64,000 nt of DNA from an uncultured Massilia sp. (GCF_913773735.1 NZ_CAJYEB010000014.1:161954-225953), one strand, 5' to 3'. Counted from the stretch's first letter, positions 17,628 to 26,458 are shown. Numbers and translations are program-made. Notes: generated by a model not told the origin, from the letters alone.

Positions 17628-19070
17628 TCAGTAGGAGGCGATCAGGGCCAGCGCGGCGCACAGCGCCAGCACCGCCAGGCTGGTCTTGTCCTTGCTGACG
17701 TACAGCACCGGGTCTTCGTTGACCTCGCCGCGGAAGGACAGGATCCACAGGCGGCCGAGCCAGAACGCCAGCAGCGGCAGGGTGCCGAACAGCCAGTGCG
17801 GACGCGCGTACAGCACCAGCACATTGTCCGAATTAAAGTAAAGCATGAACACCATGATCGCGACGAAGGCGGCGTTCACGCCCATGATCCCGATCGGCAG
17901 GTGGTCGGCCGTCGTGTAGCCGCGCCCGCGCGTCTTTTCCTTGCCGGCGCGCGCCAGGTTGGCCAGCTCGCTGTGGCGCTTGAGCAGGGCCAGGCTGAGG
18001 AACAGGAAGAACGAGAAGGCCAGCATCCAGAACGACGGCGCGATGCCGGTGGCGGCGCTGCCGCCCAGCACGCGCAGCGTGTACAGCAGCGCCAGCACGA
18101 CGATGTCGACCATCATGAGCCGCTTCAGGTAGACGGAATACGCGACCGTGGTGACGAAGTACACGCCCACCGCCAGCAGCAGCAGCGGGCTGTACCAGGC
18201 GCACAGGGCCAGCGCGGCGCCGGCCAGCAGGGGGCTGGCGACCATCGCCAGGCCCAGCGGCAGGGTGCCGTTGGCGATCGGGCGGTGGCGCTTGGTCGGG
18301 TGCAGGCGGTCGTCCTGGGCGTCGAGCGCGTCGTTCAGCAGGTAGGCGCTGGACGCGCACATCGAGAACGCCAGGAAGGCGAACAGCGCGGCGCCGAAGG
18401 TGCCGGCGTCGAGCGCGTGGCCGGCCACCATCGGCAGGAACACCAGCAGGTTCTTCATCCACTGGCGCGGGCGCAGCGCCTTCAGCAGGGCCCGGGCGAT
18501 GCCGCCGCGGCGCGTGCCGAGCTGGCTGGTGACGCGGCCGTCGGCCAGCTTGAACGGCTGGTGGGTCACCGAATAGGCGTTGCGGCTGCCCAGCCACACG
18601 GGCAGGTCGGCGGTCGAGTTGCCGATGTAGTCGTAGCCGCCTTCGCCGTACTGGGCGGCCAGCGCGCGCGCCTTGTTGTGCGCCGTGAAGTTGACGCCGG
18701 GGTCGGTCGCCAGCACGCGGTCGAACAGGCCCACGTGGTTCGCCACCAGGCGCGCCAGGCGCGTCTCGGCGCCGGTCGCGAGCACGATCTCGCGGCCCCC
18801 GTCGCGCTCGCGGCGGATGAATTCCAGCAGCGCCGCGTCGTAGGGCAGGGCGGCCGGGTCGAGCTCGACGCCGCCGGACACCGCGTGCTTGAAGCCGGCC
18901 TTGCCGCGCAACAGCCAGAACGGCAGGATCCAGGCCTGCAGCAGGTGGCGCTTGAGGAACAGGACGATCGATTCCCACAGCAGGTCGGAAAAGATCAGCG
19001 TGCCGTCCAGGTCGACGACCAGGGGCACGTTGCGCGCCGGGGTGCCGGCGCCGTGTTCGATGCCTGCCAT
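17628..19070 (-). CDS. HAD phosphatase-UbiA prenyltransferase fusion (DPPR synthase-like)
   Basis: The N-terminal ~190 residues form a HAD-family phosphatase with motif I DLDGTLI at residues 20-26 and IVLATGAETRL as motif II. The rest is a UbiA-type integral membrane prenyltransferase with eight or so helices and the first aspartate-rich motif NDALDAQDDRLHPTKRHRP, very like decaprenyl-phosphate 5-phosphoribosyltransferases. Those enzymes move phosphoribose from PRPP to a polyprenyl phosphate, and a phosphatase then removes the 5-phosphate; the fusion would do both steps. The product would be polyprenyl-phospho-ribose, precursor of an arabinofuranosyl donor. No DprE1/DprE2 epimerase is in this window. 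The start ATG directly abuts the previous stop. Confidence 0.85.
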   Translation of the reverse strand: MAGIEHGAGTPARNVPLVVDLDGTLIFSDLLWESIVLFLKRHLLQAWILPFWLLRGKAGFKHAVSGGVELDPAALPYDAALLEFIRRERDGGREIVLATGAETRLARLVANHVGLFDRVLATDPGVNFTAHNKARALAAQYGEGGYDYIGNSTADLPVWLGSRNAYSVTHQPFKLADGRVTSQLGTRRGGIARALLKALRPRQWMKNLLVFLPMVAGHALDAGTFGAALFAFLAFSMCASSAYLLNDALDAQDDRLHPTKRHRPIANGTLPLGLAMVASPLLAGAALALCAWYSPLLLLAVGVYFVTTVAYSVYLKRLMMVDIVVLALLYTLRVLGGSAATGIAPSFWMLAFSFFLFLSLALLKRHSELANLARAGKEKTRGRGYTTADHLPIGIMGVNAAFVAIMVFMLYFNSDNVLVLYARPHWLFGTLPLLAFWLGRLWILSFRGEVNEDPVLYVSKDKTSLAVLALCAALALIASY

Positions 19071-21983
19071 TCAGCCCTCCGTGCCGGGCAGCACCCGGTA
19101 CCACTGGTGGCCGACGATCGCGTCGAGCACCTGGCGCGCGCTGCGGTCCCAGGTCAGCCAGGGCATGCCGGTCGACGTGGGCGCGCGGCCGTCGCGCCAC
19201 AGCGCGATCCAGCCGGCGACGGCGTCGGCCAGGTCGCCCGCCGCCAGGCCGGAGAAGTAATGCGCATGCGCGCCCGCCACTTCGCGGAACACCGGGATGT
19301 CGCGCGCGATGATCGGGATGTCGTGCTGGGCCGCCTCGATCAGCGGCAGGCCGAAGCCTTCCCCTTCCGACGGCGCTAGCAGCGCCGAGGAGCCGGCATA
19401 CAGCTTGAGCAGCATCTCGTCCGAGACGCCGGCCAGCCAGAACAGGCGTTGTCCCAGTTCCGGATGGTCCTTCAGGCGCGCGGCGACCTGCTCGACCATC
19501 CAGCCTTCCTTGCCGACGATGACGAGGTTGGCGTCGACGCCGCGTTCCCACAGCAGGTCGAAGGCGGCCAGCGCCTGGGCGTGGCCCTTGCGCGGCTCGA
19601 CCGTGCCGACCATCAGGAAGCTTGGACGGCGTGCCAGCGCCGCGAACACGCGCTCGGCGTCCGGCGGCAAGCCGCTGCTGGGCGCGCTGGCGTCGATGTC
19701 GGCGCCCAGGTGGAACCAGCCGAGCTGCAAGGGCGAGCGGCGCTGCAGGTTTTCCGCGCCGATCCAGCCGGCCAGCTCGTCGGCCACGGCGCGCGAGATG
19801 CAGACGATGCCGTCGGCCACCCGGTGCACGGCGCGCAGGAAGGCGCCGAAGTGGACCTCGGTGCCGAACGGGAACACGTCCGGGCGCAGCATCGGCAGGA
19901 TGTCGTACATGCAGAAATAGACTTCCACGCCGCGCGTGCGCATGTCCGCCAGCAGTTCGACGTTCTGGGCCGTGCCGCTCAGGAACAGGTCGAGGCCGAA
20001 GAAGATGTCGCCGGGGCGCAGGTCGACCGGCGCGTCTTCCAGCGCCAGCCCGGTCGCGCCGACCAGTTCGAGGCCGTAGCGGCGCGCGTAGTGGTAGGGC
20101 TGGCCGTTCCCGACCGTGAACACGGGTTCGATGCGGTAGCCCGGCGGCGGATCGGCGATCATCGCCAGCAGCACGCTGCGCACCACGCGCTGGATGCCGG
20201 TGCGCAGGTCCTTCTGGACCAGCGCCGAGACGTCCACCAGCAGCTGGCGCGGCGCCGTCGGCACGCGATTGAAGGCGATGGCGGCGGCCAGCGCCGGCAA
20301 TTCCTCTTCCGCGCACAGCGGCGCCGCGGCGCTGACCGCGGCGCGGTAGGCGGCGTGCTCGCCGTGCCGGGCGAAGTGTTCGATGGCCTGGTAGCACAGG
20401 CGCCCGGCATGGGCCGGCGCGTGTTCGGCTTCCATGTAGGCGGCGGCGCGCTGGCCCAGGCTGGCGCGCAGCGCCGCGTCGCCGTGCAGGCGTTCGAGGG
20501 CGGCGGCCAGCGCCGCCGTCTCGACGTGGTCGGGCAGCATCACCAGCAGGTCCTGCGCCAGCGAGGCGGTCGAGCCGTGCGCGTTGACGATCGTCGCCAC
20601 GCCGTACAGCAGGCAGTCGAGCACCGCGGCCGAGGTCTCGCCGCGCGAGGCGCCGCGTAGCTGGACCGCGCAATCGCAGGCTTCCAGCCAGTCGGCATAG
20701 GCGGCGGCGTCGACGAAGCCGGTGATGGCGATGCGTTTCGCCGCGCCGCTCGCGTGCAGCTTCTTGTCGAGTTCGACGCCGTAGGCGCCGGGGTCGTTGG
20801 CGCCGACGAACACCAGGCGGCAACGCTTGTCGGCGGCCAGCGTCGAGGCCAGCCAGGCGTCCAGCAGTTCGGCGTTCAGCTTGGTCGGGCCGAGCATGCC
20901 GAAGGTGCAGACGACGAAGTCGTCCGCCTTGATGCCCAGGCGCTTGCGCGCCCGCGCGCGCGCGTCCGGGCCGCCGTGGCCCGGCGGCTTGCCGCGCAAC
21001 AGGGGAATCGTGCGCCAGCCGTCGGCGGCGCCGGGGCCGTACCACTGCTCGGCCAGCTGCTTCGGGTAGGCGGAGTGGACGATGACGCCGCTGGCGTGGT
21101 CGAGCACGCCGCGGTTGACCGGATGCTTCCAGACGGTCGGGTTGCGGCCGTCGCGCCGCAGCGCGTGCAGGCCGGACAGGCCATGCGATTCGTACATGCC
21201 CTTCAGGAAGCCTTGCGGCAGCACGGCCTGGTGCTCGAGCCAGTCGACCACGTTGCCGAAATAGAAATCGTGCATCAGCACCACGCCCGGCACGTCGCGC
21301 ACCAGTGCGAACATGTGCTTGTGCACGGGCGAATTGCCGAAGTGGTAGAACACGCGGTCGTAGCTGCCGGCGTGCTCGCGCAGCCAGGCGGCCGAGCGCT
21401 GCGGCAGGCCGGCGAGGCGGACGTCGTCGACGTGTTCCTGCTCGACGATCAGTTCGACTTCGTAGTAGCGCGCCAGTTCCGGCGCCAGTTCGGCGCTGTA
21501 GTCGGCGATGCCGGATTTTTCCGGCGGCAGCGGCGAGACGTAGGCCAGGCGCGGGCGCGCCAGCGAGGCGGCCGGACGACGCTCGGCGGCCGTCGCTTCC
21601 AGGCGCAGGCGCAGCTCGGCCACGGTGGCGCCGGCGTCCAGCGCGACGGTCGCGAACTCGCTCACCGCATCCGGCGCACCCGGCGCGCCCGGCGCGACCA
21701 GCACCACGTCGGGCAGCAGGCCGGCCAGCGCCTGGCGCCGCAGCGCCGCGTCCAGCCGCTGGTCGGCGTGCAGCGCGAACGCGCGCACGCGCTCGCGGCC
21801 GAGCAGGCCGGCGAAGGCCAGGCGCAGCGTCTCGACGACGTCGGGGGCGGCGCCCGGCGCGGCCACCCACAGCGTGGCGCCGCGCGCGTCGCGCGCCAGG
21901 TCGGCCGCCAGCTCGCGCGCGCGCGCCAGGCTGGCGGGAGTGACGGCGTCCCGGCCGTCCAGGAAATCGATGACGATACGCAT
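19071..21983 (-). CDS. Double GT-B glycosyltransferase (two fused GT4-like domains)
   Basis: At 970 residues this is about twice the length of a single GT4 enzyme. After an N-terminal ~140 residues of unclear function, a first GT-B unit starts at RLAYVSPLPPEKSGIADY (donor-side FGMLGPTKLN, then ASRGETSAAVLDCLLYG). A second unit begins near LLVDVSALVQKDLRTGIQRVVR and ends with MVGTVEPRKGHAQAL and the EX7E-type segment APSEGEGFGLPLIEA. Both halves look catalytically plausible, so the enzyme may add two sugars in succession to a lipid-linked glycan in the cytoplasm. It follows the FkbM gene with stop and start directly adjoining (TGAATG). Confidence 0.85.
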   Translation of the reverse strand: MRIVIDFLDGRDAVTPASLARARELAADLARDARGATLWVAAPGAAPDVVETLRLAFAGLLGRERVRAFALHADQRLDAALRRQALAGLLPDVVLVAPGAPGAPDAVSEFATVALDAGATVAELRLRLEATAAERRPAASLARPRLAYVSPLPPEKSGIADYSAELAPELARYYEVELIVEQEHVDDVRLAGLPQRSAAWLREHAGSYDRVFYHFGNSPVHKHMFALVRDVPGVVLMHDFYFGNVVDWLEHQAVLPQGFLKGMYESHGLSGLHALRRDGRNPTVWKHPVNRGVLDHASGVIVHSAYPKQLAEQWYGPGAADGWRTIPLLRGKPPGHGGPDARARARKRLGIKADDFVVCTFGMLGPTKLNAELLDAWLASTLAADKRCRLVFVGANDPGAYGVELDKKLHASGAAKRIAITGFVDAAAYADWLEACDCAVQLRGASRGETSAAVLDCLLYGVATIVNAHGSTASLAQDLLVMLPDHVETAALAAALERLHGDAALRASLGQRAAAYMEAEHAPAHAGRLCYQAIEHFARHGEHAAYRAAVSAAAPLCAEEELPALAAAIAFNRVPTAPRQLLVDVSALVQKDLRTGIQRVVRSVLLAMIADPPPGYRIEPVFTVGNGQPYHYARRYGLELVGATGLALEDAPVDLRPGDIFFGLDLFLSGTAQNVELLADMRTRGVEVYFCMYDILPMLRPDVFPFGTEVHFGAFLRAVHRVADGIVCISRAVADELAGWIGAENLQRRSPLQLGWFHLGADIDASAPSSGLPPDAERVFAALARRPSFLMVGTVEPRKGHAQALAAFDLLWERGVDANLVIVGKEGWMVEQVAARLKDHPELGQRLFWLAGVSDEMLLKLYAGSSALLAPSEGEGFGLPLIEAAQHDIPIIARDIPVFREVAGAHAHYFSGLAAGDLADAVAGWIALWRDGRAPTSTGMPWLTWDRSARQVLDAIVGHQWYRVLPGTEG

Positions 21984-23456
21984 TCAGTTCTCTTGCTTGC
22001 TGCGGGCGCGCTGCAGGTCGGCCAGCACGACGCGGACCGAGGCCGGCAGGCCCTTGAGTTGATCCGGCACGTCGATGCCGGCGGGCGCCTGCTGCGGCGG
22101 GTCGAGCTTGATCGCGGCGATCGAGGTGCTGACGCGCTGCTGCAGTTTCGGATTGCGCAGCAGGACCGGGATCAGGAGGCGGCGCAGCTTTTCGTTTGCG
22201 GTCAGGCGCGTGACGATGCGGCGCGCCAGCTGCGGGCGGCGCAGCGCGTGCACGACGCTGCCGGCGGCGCGCAGCGGCCGCGTGATCTTCCACGAGGTGC
22301 TGTGGTGCATGTCCTGCAGGCGCTGCCCGAGTTCCTGCGCCCAGGCTTCCGAGGCGATCAGGCGGCGTTCGATGCCACCGGCCCAGTCGGACAGTTGCTG
22401 GTGGCTGTCCTGCAGCTGCGCCAGGCTGGCGTTCAGGGCCGCGAGTTCGTCGGCGGCGCGCTGGCGCTCCTCGGCGGCATAGCGGCGTTCGCGCTCGTGC
22501 GCCTCGGCGACCCGCAGCCGGTCTTGCTCTGCGCGCTGCTGCGCTTCGCCGGCGATGCGCAGGCTTTCCTCGAGCTCGGCGCTGCGCGCCTCGGCCCGGC
22601 CGGCGCGCCCGGCCTCCCAGTCGGCGCGCCTGGCCTCGGCGGCGGCCTGCTGCGCTTCCTGCTCGGCGCGCTGCGTCGCATCCCAGGTCTGGCGGGCCTG
22701 CTCGGCCAGCCTGCCCTGGGTCTCCTCCAGCGCGCCTTGCAGGCGCTTGCCGTCGTTCCAGGCGCGGTCCAGGTGCCAGGAAATGAATGCGTCGAACACG
22801 TTCGGCTGGATGCCGAAGTGTTCGCGCAGTTCCGCGTGTTCGTCGGCCACGTAGTAGCGGTTCAAGCCGTCGAACCAGGCGAAGCGGTAGCGCTGGCTGG
22901 TGACCAGGTGTTCCCAGGCTTCATGGTTGGTCTCGCGCTTGCCCGGCAGCGTGGCCTCGATCACCAGGATCCACGGACGCCAGCGCGCGAAGTCCATCCC
23001 GCGCAGCACTTCGCCCTCGAAGCCCTCGACGTCGATCTTCAGGAAGTGGATCTCGCCGCGCACGTGCTCGGCGCAGATGGCGGACAGCGTGCGCACCGGC
23101 ACCTTGAGTTCGGCCACCGCATGGCCCTCGGCGCGGTGCATCTCGGCCACGTCCTGCTGGGGCGAGGCCCAGCCGCGCACGCTTGGTACGTCGTACAGGG
23201 TCAGTTCGCCGTCCGCGCTGCCGGCCGCGACGGCCAGGTTGACGTCGCCCGGGCGCTGTTCGTCGAAGGCGGCGACGTGGACCGGCAGGGGTTCGACGTT
23301 GATGCCGCGCCAGCCGGCGTCGTAGAAGGCCTTGGTGACGGAATGCTCGACCGGGTCGTTGGCGCCGACGTCGATGTAGAAGCCGTTCTCGATGCGGCCG
23401 AGGGCGCGCCACAGCAGCACGTCCTCGGCATTCTGGGCGTAGGAAATGAAAGTCAT
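21984..23456 (-). CDS. FkbM-family methyltransferase with a C-terminal coiled coil
   Basis: Residues ~1-190 form an FkbM-type SAM methyltransferase: FISYAQNAEDVLLWRAL, GFYIDVGANDP (SAM-binding), and FLKIDVEGFEGEVLRGMDF. Residues ~235-370 are an almost uninterrupted alanine/glutamate/arginine coiled coil, and the end (~400-490) is basic and helical. In ABC-dependent O-antigen systems a methyltransferase attached to a coiled coil can cap the chain and act as a molecular ruler; WbdD is the known example. A capping and length-control role is an attractive inference here, because the gene directly follows the exporter genes. The start overlaps the end of the Wzt-like gene as ATGA. Confidence 0.87.
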   Translation of the reverse strand: MTFISYAQNAEDVLLWRALGRIENGFYIDVGANDPVEHSVTKAFYDAGWRGINVEPLPVHVAAFDEQRPGDVNLAVAAGSADGELTLYDVPSVRGWASPQQDVAEMHRAEGHAVAELKVPVRTLSAICAEHVRGEIHFLKIDVEGFEGEVLRGMDFARWRPWILVIEATLPGKRETNHEAWEHLVTSQRYRFAWFDGLNRYYVADEHAELREHFGIQPNVFDAFISWHLDRAWNDGKRLQGALEETQGRLAEQARQTWDATQRAEQEAQQAAAEARRADWEAGRAGRAEARSAELEESLRIAGEAQQRAEQDRLRVAEAHERERRYAAEERQRAADELAALNASLAQLQDSHQQLSDWAGGIERRLIASEAWAQELGQRLQDMHHSTSWKITRPLRAAGSVVHALRRPQLARRIVTRLTANEKLRRLLIPVLLRNPKLQQRVSTSIAAIKLDPPQQAPAGIDVPDQLKGLPASVRVVLADLQRARSKQEN

Positions 23457-24676
23457 GGGCGGTGGATGTCGATGACGGGGTCGAGCCAGGCCGTGCCCTC
23501 GAAATGCGGGCGGCGCATGTTCATCACGGTGAACACGAGGGCCAGGTCGCGCCATTCATAGTTGTTGACCAGGTGGGTGTCGGTGCTGACGATGGCGGTG
23601 GCCACCGAATAGGTGCCCGGCCCCAGGTTCACCGGGAAGCGGAAGCGGTAGGTGATCTCCTCGCCGGGGCGCACGTCGTCCAGCGGCAGCTCCTTCAGGT
23701 GCGTGTTGGTGCCGTACATCGGCTGGCCGAGGCGGTCCTTGATCATGTAGCCGAGCACCATGCGCGGGATCGGCGCGCGCACGGCGATCTTCACCTCGAG
23801 CGTCACCGGGCTGCCGACGTCGACGACCTCGACGCGCTGGCCGGCCTCGTCGAGCAGGGCGATGTCGGCGACGGTCGCCTCGCCGGTGCCGGACACGGTC
23901 TGGGTGCGGCCTTCGCCGTCGGCCAGCTGGCGCACCGTGCCGTCGTTCTCGCGCTCGGCGATCATGGCGTTGTAGTAATCCATGATCTCTTCCGGCCGGC
24001 CCTCGCGCGCCAGGCGCCCGCCGTCGAGCAGCAGGGCGCGGTCGCACACCGACTGGATCGCCTGCTTGTCGTGCGACACCAGCAGCAGGGTCGTGCCTTC
24101 GCGGCGGAACTGGCGCACGCGCTCGAAGCTCTTGTGCTGGAACCAGGCGTCGCCCACCGACAGGGCCTCGTCGACGATCAGGATGTCCGGGCGGCGCGCG
24201 GTGGCCACGGCGAACGCCACGCGCATCTGCATGCCGCTCGAGTACACGCGCACCGGCTGGTCCATGTAGTCGCCGATGTCGGCGAAGGCCTCGATCTGCG
24301 GCATCAGCTGGCGGATCTCCTCGACCTGCAATCCCAGCAGCTGGCCCGCCATGAAGACGTTCTCGCGGCCCGTGAAGTCGGGATGGAAGCCCATGCCCAG
24401 TTCGAGCAGGGCGGCGACCGAGCCTTCCATGTGGACGGCGCCGGTGGTCGGCTGCGTGGTGCCGGTGATGAGTTTCAGCAGCGTGCTCTTTCCCGCGCCG
24501 TTGATGCCGATCAGGCCCACGGCCTCGCCTGGCGAGATGCGGAAGCTGACGTCCTGCAGCACCCATTTCAGCTTGTGGCGCGCGCCGCCCGGCAGCATCC
24601 ATTCGGCCAGGCGCGACCAGCGCGTGGGGTATTGTTTATAGGCCTTGCCCAGGCCTTCGACGACGATCGTGCCCAT
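23453..24676 (-). CDS. wzt: Wzt-like ABC transporter ATP-binding protein with glycan-binding domain
   Basis: The N-terminal ~250 residues are a polysaccharide-exporter ATPase: Walker A GINGAGKST (~57-65), signature YSSGMQMR (~145), Walker B ILIVDEAL and the switch histidine in LVSHD. The C-terminal ~140 residues form a beta-sandwich like the O-antigen-binding domain of E. coli O8/O9a Wzt, which recognises a chain-terminating modification. This fits with the FkbM methyltransferase encoded next. The start codon shares one base with the stop of the permease gene (TGATG). Confidence 0.9.
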   Translation of the reverse strand: MGTIVVEGLGKAYKQYPTRWSRLAEWMLPGGARHKLKWVLQDVSFRISPGEAVGLIGINGAGKSTLLKLITGTTQPTTGAVHMEGSVAALLELGMGFHPDFTGRENVFMAGQLLGLQVEEIRQLMPQIEAFADIGDYMDQPVRVYSSGMQMRVAFAVATARRPDILIVDEALSVGDAWFQHKSFERVRQFRREGTTLLLVSHDKQAIQSVCDRALLLDGGRLAREGRPEEIMDYYNAMIAERENDGTVRQLADGEGRTQTVSGTGEATVADIALLDEAGQRVEVVDVGSPVTLEVKIAVRAPIPRMVLGYMIKDRLGQPMYGTNTHLKELPLDDVRPGEEITYRFRFPVNLGPGTYSVATAIVSTDTHLVNNYEWRDLALVFTVMNMRRPHFEGTAWLDPVIDIHRP

Positions 24677-25476
24677 CAGAGTTCATCCACCATTTCGCCG
24701 GCGCGCTTGCGGAACAGGCGCAGGCCGAAGGCGCACAGCAGCAGCGCGGCCGCCAGCACGGGCAGCAGGGCGGCCCAGTCGGGCGCCTGGCCCTTGACCA
24801 GGATGTCCTGGTAGCCCTGCACCAGCGTCGCCATCGGGTTCCAGGCCAGCCAGGAGCGCACGGCCTCCGGCAGGATCGAGGCCGGGTAGACGATCGGCGT
24901 GAACCAGAACCAGAACTGCAGCAGGATCGTCATGAACTGGCCGACGTCGCGGAAGAACACGTTCAGCACGCCGGCGACCATGCCGATGCCGATCGCCAGC
25001 AGCACCTGCAGCGCCAGCAGCGGCACCAGCGCGAAAAACACCGGACCGGGAAAATTCCCGGAAACGACGAGGAAGACGATGAACAGGCCGAAGATGATGC
25101 CGAAGTTGACCAGGGCATTGAGCACCACGATCAGCGGCAGGCAGATGCGCGGGAAGCTGATCTTCTTGATCAGGTTGGCCTGCTCCAGGAACATGGTCTG
25201 GCCGCGCGCGACGATCTCGGCGAACAGGCCCCAGGTGAGGATGCCGGCGCACAGGTAGATGCTGTAGGCGTAGCCGGACTGGCTGCCGGGCAGGCGGCTG
25301 TGCATGACCTCGGCGAAGATGACGGTGTACACCACGATCATCGCGAGCGGGCTGAGCAGCGACCACAGCGCGCCCAGCATCGCATTCATGTACTTGGTCT
25401 GGAACTCGCGTTTCACGCTGCCCAGCACGAAGCCGCGATAGGCCCACAGGCCGCGTAGCATCAATGGCGAAATCAT
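24676..25476 (-). CDS. wzm: Wzm-like ABC transporter permease, first gene of the glycan operon
   Basis: The 266-residue protein has six hydrophobic segments and matches ABC-2 type polysaccharide permeases (KYMNAMLGALWSLLSPL, ARGQTMFLEQANLIKKISFPR, FWFWFTPIVYPASILP). With Wzt it would export a lipid-linked glycan across the inner membrane. I chose the ATG at 25476, which has AGGATC 7-12 bases upstream and the usual family N-terminus; the longer ORF adds 36 codons of leader, including the -10 region. The operon promoter lies about 75 bases upstream. Confidence 0.92.
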   Translation of the reverse strand: MISPLMLRGLWAYRGFVLGSVKREFQTKYMNAMLGALWSLLSPLAMIVVYTVIFAEVMHSRLPGSQSGYAYSIYLCAGILTWGLFAEIVARGQTMFLEQANLIKKISFPRICLPLIVVLNALVNFGIIFGLFIVFLVVSGNFPGPVFFALVPLLALQVLLAIGIGMVAGVLNVFFRDVGQFMTILLQFWFWFTPIVYPASILPEAVRSWLAWNPMATLVQGYQDILVKGQAPDWAALLPVLAAALLLCAFGLRLFRKRAGEMVDEL

Positions 25477-25557
25477 GGGGCGATCCTGGCAGGATGCGCC
25501 GGCTGGGGCAGTATCGGGAGTCGGGTCATAGCGGTGGCGTTGCCAAGTGAGCAGGAA

Positions 25558-25601
25558 ATTATACTCGATGGCATTACCACACACTTGTTACAGATGTAAC
25601 G
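25558..25601 (-). promoter_or_regulatory. Glycan operon promoter with a CRP-family-like palindrome
   Basis: On the minus strand a perfect -10 (TATAAT, 25563-25558) precedes wzm, but there is no acceptable -35. Instead a palindrome GTTACAGATGTAAC (25587-25600) is centred 30.5 bases upstream of the -10. Its frame is TGTTA-N6-TAACG, so it has CRP-site geometry with three mismatches to the TGTGA/TCACA consensus. That position equals about -42.5, as in class II activation. Confidence 0.6.
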
Positions 25602-25667
25602 GTGTGATGCGTTTTGTCGCCATGCCGTGACATCTGGCGGCATCCGCGCCGCCGCCGCCACGCACGG

Positions 25668-26426
25668 TCAGCTCTGGACGAGCTTCTTCAGCGCTTCCGG
25701 ATCCAGGATGATCAGGCGGTGCGAATCCTTCTGCACGATCCCCTGCTGTACCAGCGTCAGCAGCGCGCGCGTGACCGTCTCGCGGCTGGTATTGATCATG
25801 TTGGCAATGTCCTGGTGGGTCGGCAGGTTTTCCACCACGGCCGGGGCGCCCGGTTCGCCGGCCTTCTTCTGCTGCATCAGCGTGAGGAAGGCATAGATGC
25901 GCTTGGCCGTATTGTTGATGCTGAGCAAGGCACGAAATTCCGAGTCGCGCTGGATCTTCTGCGCCAGGTGGCGCAGCATCTGCCTGGCCACCGATGGCGA
26001 ATGCGCGAACAGGTGCATCGCGATGGGCGCCGGCAGGAAGGCGACCAGCACGTCGGACAGCGCCACCACCGAGGCCGAGCGCGTCGAGTTGTTGATCAGG
26101 GCGATCTCGCCGAAGAAGTCGCCCGGCGCCAGCATGCGCAGGCCGATGGCGCGGCCATCCTCGGTGATGTCGATCACCTGCAGCTGGCCCGAGAGCAGGA
26201 ACAGCAGGCCGTCGCCGCTGCCGCCCTTCTGCAGCACGATGTCGCGCTTGTGGTACTGGCGGATGCGGAATTCCGGCTTGATCTGCAGGATCTCCTCGTC
26301 GCTCAGTTCGGCGAGCAGGGGGATCTTGCGCAGGTGGATCTGGATCTGTACTTCTTCCTGGGCCCGTCCGGCGGTGGCCGGGGGCGGCGCGGCGGACTCC
26401 ATGGCTTCCTGTTGGATAGACGTCAT
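25668..26426 (-). CDS. CRP/FNR-family transcription regulator, predicted cAMP-binding
   Basis: Residues ~35-150 form a cyclic-nucleotide-binding barrel with PGDFFGEIALIN and STRSASV; the Glu and the Arg-Ser pair correspond to the cAMP contacts of E. coli CRP. A serine aligns with Ser128 of the C helix. The helix-turn-helix near residues 205-225 contains NTSRETVTRAL, whose R, E and R match the residues of CRP that read TGTGA. There are no FNR-type cysteines. The gene lies between the VanZ gene and the glycan operon, and predicted CRP sites are found at three nearby promoters. A role as cAMP-dependent regulator of these surface genes is inferred. Confidence 0.85.
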   Translation of the reverse strand: MTSIQQEAMESAAPPPATAGRAQEEVQIQIHLRKIPLLAELSDEEILQIKPEFRIRQYHKRDIVLQKGGSGDGLLFLLSGQLQVIDITEDGRAIGLRMLAPGDFFGEIALINNSTRSASVVALSDVLVAFLPAPIAMHLFAHSPSVARQMLRHLAQKIQRDSEFRALLSINNTAKRIYAFLTLMQQKKAGEPGAPAVVENLPTHQDIANMINTSRETVTRALLTLVQQGIVQKDSHRLIILDPEALKKLVQS

Positions 26427-26458
26427 CGGTTCGGTTCAGGTGGTTCGGTCATGCTGCA

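Noticed and set aside
17833-22293. A 1486-residue minus-strand ORF in another frame of the glycan operon
   Set aside because: It overlaps three confidently identified genes in an alternate frame and is arginine/alanine/proline-rich, as expected of frame +2 in GC-rich DNA.
20754-23561. A 935-residue plus-strand ORF opposite the FkbM and double-glycosyltransferase genes
   Set aside because: Shadow of genes with strong motifs on the minus strand; composition is typical antisense.
25587-25600. GTTACAGATGTAAC considered as an FNR site
   Set aside because: FNR sites read TTGAT-N4-ATCAA; this one lacks that core, and the nearby regulator has no iron-sulfur cysteines.
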